Assembly: GCF_001999945.1 (NCBI RefSeq)
Contig: NZ_CP019650.1
Span: 4,025,501 to 4,089,500 of the forward strand
Direction of reading: 5' to 3'
Length of the DNA: 64,000 bases
DNA from: Microbulbifer agarilyticus
GTDB lineage: Bacteria > Pseudomonadota > Gammaproteobacteria > Pseudomonadales > Cellvibrionaceae
This document shows positions 1-7,665 of the stretch, piece after piece. The notes under the pieces were generated by a model that worked only from the letters and a program-made list of their open reading frames with translations, was not told the DNA's origin and did no database searches. Within the stretch, counting starts at the first letter, position 1. Every line of letters begins with the position of its first letter. A program made the translations under genes and the position numbers.

Positions 1-250
1 GCTCTATGTCGATGATTGCCCAGATACCGCCGCTGAACGCGGGATTTTTGCGTAGTGCTTCAAGATCGCCAGGTGTCGGCGGTACGTCACCGGCAGCGTG
101 CAAGTCATCGAGCCGCGCAACGATGGTCTCCGCCATTTTCTGCAGCGTGAGTTCCAGAGTGTCACCGTGGCAATGGCAGTGGGGCAGATCTGGCGCGATG
201 GCGCCGTAGCCGGCAAATTCGATATTGTGTACCACAACCGGGTAACGCAT
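1..250 (-). CDS. HicB-family antitoxin-like protein (partial, 3' end outside window)
   Basis: The minus-strand frame opens at ATG 250-248 and runs off the left edge, giving about 83 residues. It begins MRYPVVVHNIEFAGYGAIAP and continues with a DLPHCHCHGDTLELTL segment. This matches the HicB/DUF1902 fold: an N-terminal strand, a central 'PDLPGC..G.T..EA' motif and then a helix. HicB proteins usually neutralise the HicA mRNA interferase and often carry a C-terminal DNA-binding domain. No HicA-sized frame lies directly upstream, where hicA normally sits, so this may be an orphan HicB. The family call rests on the N-terminal half only. Confidence 0.6.
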   Translation of the reverse strand, partial: MRYPVVVHNIEFAGYGAIAPDLPHCHCHGDTLELTLQKMAETIVARLDDLHAAGDVPPTPGDLEALRKNPAFSGGIWAIIDIE

Positions 251-368
251 GGGCTTTCTCGTTTCAGTTAGCTTTTATCCCATCAAGCGTAGACCCAATT
301 ATTCGGAATCGAGCAAATTTCTCTGCAAAGAAAATAAATGTGCGACGTGTGTAAAAAATCTGAGAAAG

Positions 369-575
369 CTAGCGAGGAATTCGCCCAAGTAGGGCGCGAC
401 GAGAAAAGATCATTTCCCGGTAGGTTTGCTGTAGAGAATGATCGGGTAAATGATCCGCGCTTTGCATGTCCTGCAATTGGCGCGACAGCCAGGTAATTTC
501 AACTTGCAGGCGCTGACGCAAATGCCTGGTTTCTGTTTCGTTGACGTTTACATGGGTATTGCGGAAATTAGTCAT
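369..575 (-). CDS. Hypothetical 68-residue protein
   Basis: A short frame of 68 residues starts at ATG 575 with an AGGG purine stretch about 8 nt upstream, a plausible ribosome binding site. The protein is charged and mostly helical in composition (ETRHLRQRLQVEITWLSRQLQDM), ends RALLGRIPR, and has no signal peptide or membrane segment. It resembles the small helical or coiled-coil conserved hypotheticals common in gammaproteobacteria, and I recognise no family. It stands alone between the HicB-like gene and cysQ on the same strand. It could be a chance frame, although the start context argues for a real gene. Confidence 0.45.
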   Translation of the reverse strand: MTNFRNTHVNVNETETRHLRQRLQVEITWLSRQLQDMQSADHLPDHSLQQTYREMIFSRRALLGRIPR

Positions 576-722
576 GGCTTACCCTGCGGTTCAACCCAAT
601 GGATGGAACCGGCCACGACGATGTCAGAAATTAAGTCAAAGACGCTTAAAACAACAGCTGTGGCCGAGATACATCTTTAAGCCTAGACCAAGATGAAGGG
701 CTTCACCGTAAGGGGAGGGTTG

Positions 723-742
723 ACGGGGCTATTTGCCCCGCC
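723..742 (-). terminator. Possible stem-loop downstream of cysQ
   Basis: CGGGGC (724-729) and GCCCCG (735-740) form a GC-rich stem around a 5-nt loop, 22 nt past the cysQ stop. There is no clear T-tract on the minus strand, so it may be a weak or Rho-assisted terminator. The rest of 576-763 shows no gene. Confidence 0.35.
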
Positions 743-763
743 AACAGGGCAGAAACAAAGTAA

Positions 764-1603
764 TTATTCGCCCAGCAACAGGGATTTCCAAGCAAAGGAC
801 TTGTCGCCAATCACGTAGAAGAACGGATTCAACAGCTCGTCTTTCTGGTTGTAGCGCAGCAGGTCAAACTTGTCGTCAACCACGATACCGCCAGCAGCTT
901 CCACCACGGCCTGCGCCGCTGCGGTATCCCACTCGCAGGTCAACGCCAAGCGGGGATACAGGTCCGCGGCACCTTCGGCCACCAGGCACAACTTGAGCGA
1001 ACTGCCCATGTTCTTCAGACCAGTTTCGCCCAGGGAGCCTTCTATACGCTCCAGCAGAGCATCAACAGCGCCGGCACCGTGGCTGCGGCTGGCAACGATT
1101 TCGATTGGCTGCTTGTCATCCAGACGCGGCTGCATGGTGCGCACAGCGATGGACTTCTCTCCACTGGCATCGCGCTTGATCGCGCCGAGGGTTTTAGCAC
1201 CGGCGTAGGTGATATCCAATACCGGCACGTGAACCACCCCCAGGACTGGCTCACCATTTTCAATCAGTGCCACATTCACAGTGAACTCGCCGTTGCGACG
1301 AATAAACTCCTTGGTGCCATCCAGCGGATCGATAATCCAGTAGCGATCCCACTGACTGCGCTCCGCATAGGCCGGCATTTCGCCTTCTTCGGACAACACG
1401 GGTAAGCCGTCCAGCAGTTGTGCCAGGGCCGGCTCGAGAATCTTGTGCGCCGCCAAGTCTGCAGCGGTCACCGGGGAATCATCGGATTTGGTGTCCACCT
1501 CCAGTTCGCCACTGGCATTGTATACCTCCAAAATCGCTTCACCGGCTTCGACCGAGATCGCGATTACCTTATCCAGCAATTCCCTGCTTACTACGTTTTC
1601 CAT
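764..1603 (-). CDS. cysQ: 3'(2'),5'-bisphosphate nucleotidase CysQ
   Basis: This Mg-dependent phosphatase hydrolyses 3'-phosphoadenosine 5'-phosphate (PAP) to AMP, recycling the by-product of PAPS reduction in sulfate assimilation. The 279-residue protein has the full inositol-monophosphatase superfamily signature: SPVTAAD near residue 43, the metal ligands in SEE (E72), DPLDGTKEF with D92 and D95, and the C-terminal metal-binding CEWDTAAAQAVVEAAGG segment. The length is slightly above E. coli CysQ (246). It lies downstream of cysK on the same strand after a gap of about 158 nt, so two cysteine/sulfur genes are neighbours. The start at 1603 gives a normal N-terminus. Confidence 0.95.
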   Translation of the reverse strand: MENVVSRELLDKVIAISVEAGEAILEVYNASGELEVDTKSDDSPVTAADLAAHKILEPALAQLLDGLPVLSEEGEMPAYAERSQWDRYWIIDPLDGTKEFIRRNGEFTVNVALIENGEPVLGVVHVPVLDITYAGAKTLGAIKRDASGEKSIAVRTMQPRLDDKQPIEIVASRSHGAGAVDALLERIEGSLGETGLKNMGSSLKLCLVAEGAADLYPRLALTCEWDTAAAQAVVEAAGGIVVDDKFDLLRYNQKDELLNPFFYVIGDKSFAWKSLLLGE

Positions 1604-1686
1604 GATTCCCCCAATACAAAATTATTCAGTTACTGCATCGGCCACCGCCATTAGCGTGGTCGGCAGGCAAAAATAGGTAAGAGGGG

Positions 1687-1735
1687 ATTATACGCGCGCC
1701 GCGGCAGGATTTGTGGCTTGATCCGGCCGCGGCGC
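1687..1735 (-). promoter_or_regulatory. Possible cysQ promoter -10 box behind a GC-rich hairpin
   Basis: On the minus strand a perfect TATAAT (plus 1687-1692) lies about 80 nt before the cysQ start. Immediately upstream is a perfect 10-bp inverted repeat, GCGCCGCGGC (1696-1705) and GCCGCGGCGC (1726-1735), with a 20-nt loop. The hairpin could end cysK transcription or be an operator. No good -35 box is visible at 17 nt, so the promoter call is tentative. Confidence 0.35.
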
Positions 1736-1761
1736 ATAGAGAGGATAAGTCGAGGTAGCGA

Positions 1762-2679
1762 TCAGGCAGTGAACAGGTCTTCGATAGACAGGTAGCGCTC
1801 GCCGGTGTCATAGCTGAAGATCAGCACCCGGCTACCCGGCGCCAGTTCGGCCTCTTTTTGCTTCACTGCGGCCAGCGACGCACCGGAAGAGATACCCACG
1901 AAGATTCCCTCCTTGAGAGCGCACTGCCGTGCCATTTCGAAGCTGTCTTCTTCACTCACCGGCACCGTGCCATCCAGCGCCTCGCGGTTCAGCACCTCGG
2001 GAACGAAGCCCGCACCAATGCCCTGCAGTCGGTGCATACCTTTTTCTTTGCCCGCAATTACCTGGGATTTCTCCGGCTCTACGGCAAACACTTTCAGGGC
2101 AGGCATCGATGCTTTCATCACCTCGGCGCAACCGGTGATATGTCCGCCGGTACCAACGCCGGTAATCATGTAGTCCAGGCCCTCCGGGAAGTCAGCCAGG
2201 ATCTCCTTCGCCGTGGTGTTGCGGTGCGCGCTCACATTAGCGGGATTGGTAAACTGCTGGGGCATCCAGCTGTTGTCGTGTTCGGCGAGAATCTCCTCTG
2301 CCTTGGCGATGGCACCGGGCATACCGTTTTCCTTGGGAGTGAGCACCAACTCAGCACCCAGCGCCTTCATAATCTTGCGACGCTCCACCGACATGGATTC
2401 CGGCATGGTCAGGATCAGGCGGTAGCCTTTCACCGCCGCTACCATGGCCAGGCCGATACCGGTGTTGCCGGAAGTGGGCTCGACAATGACGCCGCCGGGC
2501 TTCAGCGCACCGGACTTCTCCGCATCTTCGATCATCCCCAGGGCGATACGATCCTTGATGCTGCTGCCGGGGTTAAAACGCTCCACCTTCATCCACACCT
2601 CGATATCGTCACGGAAGAGATGATTGATGCGCACGTGGGGGGTATTACCAATGGTTTCGAGGATGTTATTTGCTTTCAT
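1762..2679 (-). CDS. cysK: Cysteine synthase (O-acetylserine sulfhydrylase), CysK type
   Basis: This PLP enzyme forms L-cysteine from O-acetylserine and sulfide, the last step of assimilatory sulfur metabolism. The 305-residue protein shows NPGSSIKDR with the PLP lysine K42, the substrate loop EPTSGNTG at about 67-74, the phosphate-binding [10 protein letters not shown] segment at about 175-184, and the GISSGAS motif near the C-terminus. The [13 protein letters not shown] and GIGAGFVP segments fit CysK better than CysM. One deviation is GTGGH where CysK usually has GTGGT. The start at 2679 gives the usual short N-terminus before the TIGNTP motif. It is transcribed away from the YhhN gene, with the divergent promoter region at 2680-2838. 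Confidence 0.93.
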   Translation of the reverse strand: MKANNILETIGNTPHVRINHLFRDDIEVWMKVERFNPGSSIKDRIALGMIEDAEKSGALKPGGVIVEPTSGNTGIGLAMVAAVKGYRLILTMPESMSVERRKIMKALGAELVLTPKENGMPGAIAKAEEILAEHDNSWMPQQFTNPANVSAHRNTTAKEILADFPEGLDYMITGVGTGGHITGCAEVMKASMPALKVFAVEPEKSQVIAGKEKGMHRLQGIGAGFVPEVLNREALDGTVPVSEEDSFEMARQCALKEGIFVGISSGASLAAVKQKEAELAPGSRVLIFSYDTGERYLSIEDLFTA

Positions 2680-2838
2680 CTGTCACTCCCTGAATGAATA
2701 AAAGGTGATGATCTTATTAAAAGTGGACTGGTGGTCGAAAATGTCACTGCCTGCCGGATTGTACGACACAGCTATTTCGCCAATACTCGGGCAAGAATAC
2801 TCCCGAAATCACCAAATATAAAAAGCTGGAGCACCCCC

Positions 2839-3525
2839 ATGTCAGAAATAGCGATGACTTCCCCATCAACCGCGACCTCCAAGTCCGCCCCTCTGGCTGT
2901 ATTTGCAGTCTCGGCCCTAGCGTACATCGCGCTGCGCGCCGCGGGAATTGAAGCCCTGTGGATGGCGGCACTGAAGATAGTACCCATCGCGACGCTGTTC
3001 TGGATCGCAGCCACTTCCCTGGTCGGCCTTACGCGCACCCTCACTTTGATTGCACTGGCGTTCTCCGCCACCGGCGATGTGTTGCTGGCGGTGCCTTTCT
3101 CCAATCACTTTGTATTTGGCCTGGGCGCCTTCCTGCTGGCCCAGCTTACCTATGCCGGTAACTTCCTGCGCGCCGCGCAGTTTGGCAGTCGCCGCTTTAT
3201 GCTGCGCGGTGCGGCCCTGATTCTGGCGGCGCTGTTGCTCGGCCGCCAGGTACTGCCCGGTGCCGGTGAGCTGGCGCTACCAGTAGCGTTTTACATCGTG
3301 GCGATTGTGTTTATGGCGCTGTCGGCAGCGGCGCACCGCAGCGGCTCGTCCTTGCTGTTCGCGGGTGCCGTGACCTTTATGGTGTCGGATGCACTGATTG
3401 CGCTGGACCGCTTCGTGGACCCGGTTCCGATGGCAGGTATGTGGATCATGCTGACGTACTACGGCGCCCAGGCCTTGCTGGTAATGGGGCTGATTCGCAC
3501 GGATTTGGCGGCGCGGCAAGCTTGA
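2839..3525 (+). CDS. YhhN family membrane protein (lysoplasmalogenase-like)
   Basis: A 228-residue polytopic membrane protein with about seven or eight hydrophobic segments. The FSATGDVLL segment followed by FGLGAFLLAQLTYAGNF, and the late MVSDALIALDRF segment, match the YhhN/TMEM86 family. Its animal members hydrolyse lysoplasmalogen; the bacterial substrate is mostly unproven. The ATG at 2839 has GGAG 8 nt upstream. An in-frame upstream extension to 2731 is unlikely to be translated because it adds a non-hydrophobic leader without a ribosome site. yrfG follows 62 nt downstream on the same strand. Confidence 0.85.
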   Translation: MSEIAMTSPSTATSKSAPLAVFAVSALAYIALRAAGIEALWMAALKIVPIATLFWIAATSLVGLTRTLTLIALAFSATGDVLLAVPFSNHFVFGLGAFLLAQLTYAGNFLRAAQFGSRRFMLRGAALILAALLLGRQVLPGAGELALPVAFYIVAIVFMALSAAAHRSGSSLLFAGAVTFMVSDALIALDRFVDPVPMAGMWIMLTYYGAQALLVMGLIRTDLAARQA

Positions 3526-3587
3526 GGGCATAATAGCCGGCCATTTTTTGTGCAATTGCGGGCGCCAGCTCGCGGAATAGGTTGGTT

Positions 3588-4244
3588 ATGCTGGATTGGA
3601 GCCGGATCGATACGGTGCTGCTGGATATGGACGGCACCCTGCTGGATCTGCATTACGACAATCATTTCTGGATGGAGCACCTGCCGCTGCGCTATGCCGA
3701 GGCCAATGGCATTTCGGTATCTGAGGCGCAGCAGTTGGTGATCGATATGACCGATGAGTTGCGCGGCACCCTGGACTGGTACTGCCTGCGATACTGGTCG
3801 GACGTGCTGAAGCTGGATGTGCTGGCGATCTACCGGGAGATCGAGGACCGCATTGCCCTGCGCCCGCACACCGACAATTTCCTGCGCAGCCTGCGCAACA
3901 TGAAAAAACGCGCCCTGCTGGTCACTAATGCACACCCGGACGGCTTGAGCCACAAGCTGGCCATTACTGGTATTGATCAGTGGCTGGATGAGATTGTTTC
4001 ATCCCACGATCTGGGGCACGCGAAAGAAAGCACACTGTTCTGGCATTCGCTGCAGGAGCGCCAGCCGTTCAACCCTGAGCGCACCCTGTTTGTGGATGAC
4101 AACCTGCATGTGTTGGGCGCGGCGCGGGATTACGGTATCGAGCACTTGCTGTGTATCCGACAACCGGACAGCAAAAGTCCCGCACGAGAGATTTCCGAGT
4201 TTCCCGCGATTCATGATTTTGATGAAATTCTTCGGACGCCTTGA
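3588..4244 (+). CDS. yrfG: GMP/IMP nucleotidase YrfG (HAD hydrolase)
   Basis: A 218-residue HAD-superfamily phosphatase. Motif I is LLDMDGTLLD near the N-terminus with both catalytic aspartates, motif II is LLVTNAHPDG, a lysine lies in LGHAKES, and motif IV is TLFVDDNL. E. coli YrfG dephosphorylates GMP and IMP and lies directly upstream of hslR; the same order is present here. The ATG at 3588 follows GGAATAGG. A TTG 6 nt upstream (3582) is a possible alternative start. A long inverted repeat separates this gene from hslR. Confidence 0.9.
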   Translation: MLDWSRIDTVLLDMDGTLLDLHYDNHFWMEHLPLRYAEANGISVSEAQQLVIDMTDELRGTLDWYCLRYWSDVLKLDVLAIYREIEDRIALRPHTDNFLRSLRNMKKRALLVTNAHPDGLSHKLAITGIDQWLDEIVSSHDLGHAKESTLFWHSLQERQPFNPERTLFVDDNLHVLGAARDYGIEHLLCIRQPDSKSPAREISEFPAIHDFDEILRTP

Positions 4245-4282
4245 CTTCTTTTGTGAGCTCGGCGCTACCTATTGTGGCGGCC

Positions 4283-4362
4283 GGGTACCGGGTAAGGCTT
4301 TTCAGGACCGCTGCGAGTACATCCCTGTTTGCGACGCCCCTGAAAAGCCTTACCCGGCACCC
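4283..4362. repeat. Intergenic inverted repeat, copy A of a four-member family
   Basis: A perfect 19-bp inverted repeat (4288-4306 with 4339-4357) extends to 24 bp with one mismatch. The 32-nt loop carries CATCCCTG (4320-4327), the complement of the CAGGGATG octamer found in all four family members. A GTGGCGGCC terminus starts near 4275. It fills the yrfG-hslR gap. Short frames read through it are artefacts of the repeat. Confidence 0.9.
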
Positions 4363-4411
4363 AGCCTTCGCATCTGACCTTTTTGCTTCGTATTTTTTAT
4401 TTCGAGTATTG

Positions 4412-4792
4412 ATGGATAAAGTTCGTATTGATAAGTGGCTATGGGCTGCTCGTTTTTTTAAGACCCGTAGTATCGCCAAGCAGGCTATTGAAGGCGGCAA
4501 GGTACATGCGGGTGGCCAGCGGGTAAAAGCCAGCAAGGAAATCACCACTGGCACCTTGCTCACCATTCGCCAGGGCTGGGATGAGCGTGTGGTGGAAGTC
4601 ATTACGCTTTCTGACCAACGTCGCGGCGCGGACATCGCACAAACGCTGTACCGCGAGACGGAAGAAAGTATTACCAAGCGCGAGCAATTTGCCGCCGACC
4701 GCAAGGCCAATAACGCAACCATTTCGCATGAGCGGCCCAACAAAAAGCAACGCCGGCAGATTCATAGATTCCTTCAAGAATCACAGGACTGA
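4412..4792 (+). CDS. hslR: Heat-shock protein 15, ribosome-associated S4-domain protein
   Basis: A 126-residue protein beginning MDKVRIDKWLWAARFFKTRS, the typical start of Hsp15. The S4 RNA-binding domain covers about residues 5-65 and includes KQAIEGGKVHAGGQRVKASKEI. A basic tail follows (NKKQRRQIHRF). In E. coli Hsp15 binds stalled 50S subunits that still carry peptidyl-tRNA and helps recycle them. Its usual neighbours yrfG (upstream here) and hslO (hsp33, at 7666) are both in the window. It is flanked on both sides by copies of the same inverted-repeat family. Confidence 0.95.
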   Translation: MDKVRIDKWLWAARFFKTRSIAKQAIEGGKVHAGGQRVKASKEITTGTLLTIRQGWDERVVEVITLSDQRRGADIAQTLYRETEESITKREQFAADRKANNATISHERPNKKQRRQIHRFLQESQD

Positions 4793-4815
4793 GTACAGAT
4801 GTGAAATGCGAAGGG

Positions 4816-4920
4816 CAAGTCGCGGGTGGAGCTTTTCAGGAGCGTCGCAAACAGGAAGTTTGCGACGCAGCGCCCAGGGATGGGTTCACAGCGGTCCTGA
4901 AAAGCTCCACCCGCGACTTG
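4816..4920. repeat. Intergenic inverted repeat, copy B
   Basis: The arms 4816-4841 and 4895-4920 are a perfect 26-bp inverted repeat. The loop holds a second perfect hairpin, GCGTCGCAAAC (4842-4852) with GTTTGCGACGC (4858-4868), and the octamer CAGGGATG (4875-4882). GGCCGCCAC follows the right arm. Read on the opposite strand, copy A shares nearly 25 nt with the left half and CAGCGGTCCTGAAAAGC with the right half. Being a very stable hairpin, it could also block transcription between hslR and the protease gene. Confidence 0.9.
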
Positions 4921-5034
4921 GCCGCCACACAGGTCCAATGAACCCACCAGAACGTACCGAACACAGCCAGAGCACAAACCCGCCAAAGTGCTAAACTGCC
5001 CCAAACTAACGAATAATCAAGACGCGACGCCGCA

Positions 5035-6570
5035 ATGAAACACCTGCTGACTCTTTGCCTGCTGATTCTCTGCTTCTCCCAGATCGCCCACGCGGACAAC
5101 CGCGAACGCGAGCAGCTCAAGCGCTCGATTATCAAGATCTACACCACTGCCGCCGCACCCGACTACTTCAACCCCTGGGCCCTGCTCAACGCCCAGCAAC
5201 TGTCCGGTTCCGGCGCCGTGATCGACGGTCAGCAAATACTTACCAACGCCCACGTCATCGCCAACGGCAGCTTTATTCAGGTGCAGCGCCACGGTGATGC
5301 GCAAAAATTCCGCGCACGGGTCAAATTCGTATCCCACGACGCCGACCTCGCCCTGCTCACGGTGGACGATGAAAGCTTCTTCGACGACACCCGCCCGCTG
5401 GCACTCGGCAACCTGCCAGACCTGCAGGAAGAGGTTACCGTCTACGGCTACCCCATCGGCGGCAAGTCCCTGTCCATCACCCGCGGCGTGCTTTCACGGG
5501 TTGAGCATCAGTACTACGCCCACGCCGAAAGCTACCTGATGGCCGGCCAGATTGATGCCGCCATCAACCCCGGTAACAGCGGTGGGCCGGTAATTTCCGG
5601 CGGCCGCATTGTCGGTGTGGCGATGCAGACCAACCACAGTGCCGGTGCCGAGAACCTCGGCTACTTCGTGCCACCGAGCGTGATCAGTCACGTGTTGGAA
5701 GATGCCAAAGATGGCGTACACCAGGGCTTCCCGGAATTGGGTGCCGTGACCCAGAGCCTCGAGAGTCCGTCAATGAAAGCTGCGGCCGGGCTGGCCCCGG
5801 ACCAGGAAGGCGCGCTGGTCGTGCGCGTATTTGCAGATGCGCCGGCGGCGCAGGTATTGAAAGCCGGCGATGTGCTGCTGCAGGTGGACGGCTTTGACGT
5901 GGCCGCAGACCGCACCATCGAATGGCGCGAACACCAGCGCACCAATTACCACTACGCGGTAGACCAGTACCACGTGGGCGATGAACTGCCGGTGCGCTTT
6001 GCCCGCGACGGCGAGATCCTCGAAGAGAAAATTACCCTCGCCGCCACCCCGCCGTCCCGCTCGCTGGTTCAGGGCGAGAAGTTTGACCAGCGCCCGCGCT
6101 ACTACATCTACGGTGGTGTGGTGTTCGTGCCGCTAAATATGAACCTGATTAAGCGCTGGGGTAATAACTGGCACTCCAAGGCGCCAATCGAATACCTGCA
6201 CGCGCGCAACCAGTGGTCCAGCCCGGACCAGCACGAACTGGTGGTGGCGCTCAAGGTACTGCCGGCACCGGTGAATCTGGGCTACCACGACTGGAAAAAC
6301 TGGATCATCGGCTCGGTAAACGGGGAAAAAATTCACGATTTCCAGCAATTTGCCCAGCTAATGGAGGGCAGCGAAACCGGCTTTGTGGAACTGAAAGACA
6401 GCGCCGGTTACCGCATGGTGCTGGACTCGGCTGCCGCCCGTGAACAGCAGCCACTGATTCTGCAGACCTATCAGATTCCCGAGCGCCACTCCCTCGGTCT
6501 GTTCGGTGCGCTTGCAGAAAGTGCGGATGAAGCGACGGCTGACGGGGCAGAACTGGGGCAGGTAGAATAA
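5035..6570 (+). CDS. Deg/HtrA-like periplasmic serine protease with PDZ domains
   Basis: A 511-residue secreted protein. The signal peptide covers about 1-20 and is cut near AHA. The trypsin-like domain carries the triad H73 (TNAHV), D104 (DADLALL) and S182 (NPGNSGGP). One PDZ domain covers about 240-330 (GALVVRVFADAPAAQVLKAGDVLLQVDG) and a second divergent PDZ-like region about 370-480. This layout resembles the plant/bacterial Deg9-like branch more than classic DegP, which forms cages through a Q-linker and two standard PDZ domains. A role in degrading misfolded periplasmic proteins is inferred. A DUF4124 gene follows 67 nt downstream and may be cotranscribed. Confidence 0.88.
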   Translation: MKHLLTLCLLILCFSQIAHADNREREQLKRSIIKIYTTAAAPDYFNPWALLNAQQLSGSGAVIDGQQILTNAHVIANGSFIQVQRHGDAQKFRARVKFVSHDADLALLTVDDESFFDDTRPLALGNLPDLQEEVTVYGYPIGGKSLSITRGVLSRVEHQYYAHAESYLMAGQIDAAINPGNSGGPVISGGRIVGVAMQTNHSAGAENLGYFVPPSVISHVLEDAKDGVHQGFPELGAVTQSLESPSMKAAAGLAPDQEGALVVRVFADAPAAQVLKAGDVLLQVDGFDVAADRTIEWREHQRTNYHYAVDQYHVGDELPVRFARDGEILEEKITLAATPPSRSLVQGEKFDQRPRYYIYGGVVFVPLNMNLIKRWGNNWHSKAPIEYLHARNQWSSPDQHELVVALKVLPAPVNLGYHDWKNWIIGSVNGEKIHDFQQFAQLMEGSETGFVELKDSAGYRMVLDSAAAREQQPLILQTYQIPERHSLGLFGALAESADEATADGAELGQVE

Positions 6571-6637
6571 GCGGCTCTCACCCTGGTCTCGAGTCGAAGG
6601 CTGGGGTTGAGGATGAAGATCACCTCAGGGAGGAGCC

Positions 6638-7102
6638 GTGAACAATCATTTCGAACTTCGTGCCCGCTGGTTTGTGCCATGCGTGTTGGCGCTCTGCGTA
6701 TTTACCAACAGCCCGGTAATAGCCGGCGAGCTTTACCGCTGGGTGGACGAGAATGGCAAGGTGCACTTTGGCGACCGCCCGCCGGCGGAGGCTAAAGCGG
6801 AGTCACTGGAAGGCCAGCTCAAACCGGTCAACAGTGCCGACCCCACAAGGCGCCAGGACTTCCCCAACAACACGCGTAAAAACCAGATCGATCAGGAATA
6901 TGCCGCGCGCAAGCAGGCGGAAAAAGCCAAGCAGCAACGCGCGCAGCAAAAAGCCTGCGACTACGCTCGCAAGCAACTAAAGATCCTGAAAGGCCCGGTG
7001 TACTTTGTGGATGCGGAAGGCAACGAGTCGACCATCAGCGAGCGGCAGCGCGTCGCCGAAGCGCGCAAGCTCGAGGCGCAGATTCGCAGAAACTGTGGAT
7101 AA
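6638..7102 (+). CDS. DUF4124 domain-containing secreted protein
   Basis: A 154-residue protein starting at GTG 6638 with a strong AGGGAGGAG ribosome site just upstream. A signal peptide of about 30 residues ends near VIAGELYRW. The DUF4124 motif is LYRWVDENGKVHFGDRPP at about 32-49. The rest is a charged, helical, Lys/Gln/Arg-rich region with two cysteines (CDY and the terminal NCG). The molecular role of DUF4124 is unknown; such proteins are periplasmic or envelope-associated. A second DUF4124-like protein lies at 17771-18460. Confidence 0.8.
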   Translation: MNNHFELRARWFVPCVLALCVFTNSPVIAGELYRWVDENGKVHFGDRPPAEAKAESLEGQLKPVNSADPTRRQDFPNNTRKNQIDQEYAARKQAEKAKQQRAQQKACDYARKQLKILKGPVYFVDAEGNESTISERQRVAEARKLEAQIRRNCG

Positions 7103-7124
7103 CACCCGCCGTAGCTATCAAAGG

Positions 7125-7457
7125 CTAACCGTGGTCATCGTGCACATCGATTAACGCGCGGGCGATGTGCACAAACAGCGAAATAAACGCACCCACCGCT
7201 ACAAACAGATACACCACGGTAAATAATTTTCCCAAGTCGGTTTGCGGGGACAGGTCTGTCACACCCACCGTGGCTGCAGTCATCGCACTGAAGTACAGAG
7301 CGTCCGGCCAGGACCAGCCCTCCACGGTGTGATAGAAAACACCCCCGGAGAACACCACCAGCACAGCCAGCAACAAGCTAGCGCGGAACAGCGGTCGCTT
7401 CCACGAGCGCACAATCGCTTTCAGCAGGCGCAGCAAATTCACAAATAATACGGCCAT
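7125..7457 (-). CDS. Small two-TM potassium-channel-like protein with altered filter
   Basis: A 110-residue membrane protein: TM1 at about 22-42, a pore helix and filter at about 55-72, TM2 at about 77-98. The layout is that of an Ion_trans_2 pore domain (DALYFSAMTAATVGVTDLSPQ). The filter reads TVGVTD instead of TVGYGD, so K+ selectivity cannot be assumed. ATG 7457 has GGAG 7 nt upstream and is preferred; an in-frame ATG at 7481 adds eight residues. It has no ligand-binding or voltage-sensor domain. It is convergent with the DUF4124 gene. Upstream sequence 7482-7665 is a divergent promoter region with hslO. Confidence 0.75.
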   Translation of the reverse strand: MAVLFVNLLRLLKAIVRSWKRPLFRASLLLAVLVVFSGGVFYHTVEGWSWPDALYFSAMTAATVGVTDLSPQTDLGKLFTVVYLFVAVGAFISLFVHIARALIDVHDDHG

Positions 7458-7665
7458 CCCTGTGCTCCATTCCCCGGCCATTCCCTATCCACACCATAGC
7501 CAAATCGTCCATCGCTTTGCGCTCGCAAGAGTCACAAGCCCTTCCGAAGTACAGCACTCTTCGCGGTCACCGCAGCGGCTATAGTGACAATAAGGTGGCA
7601 TTTATCGCATTTCGCGCACGCAGCGCCTAAAATCGCCTCCCCCAAAACCTAGCGAGGCAAACATC

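Noticed and set aside
4069..4743. Minus-strand frame spanning yrfG, repeat A and hslR
   Set aside because: Crosses two real genes in antisense and reads the inverted repeat as protein, giving repeated artefact peptides.
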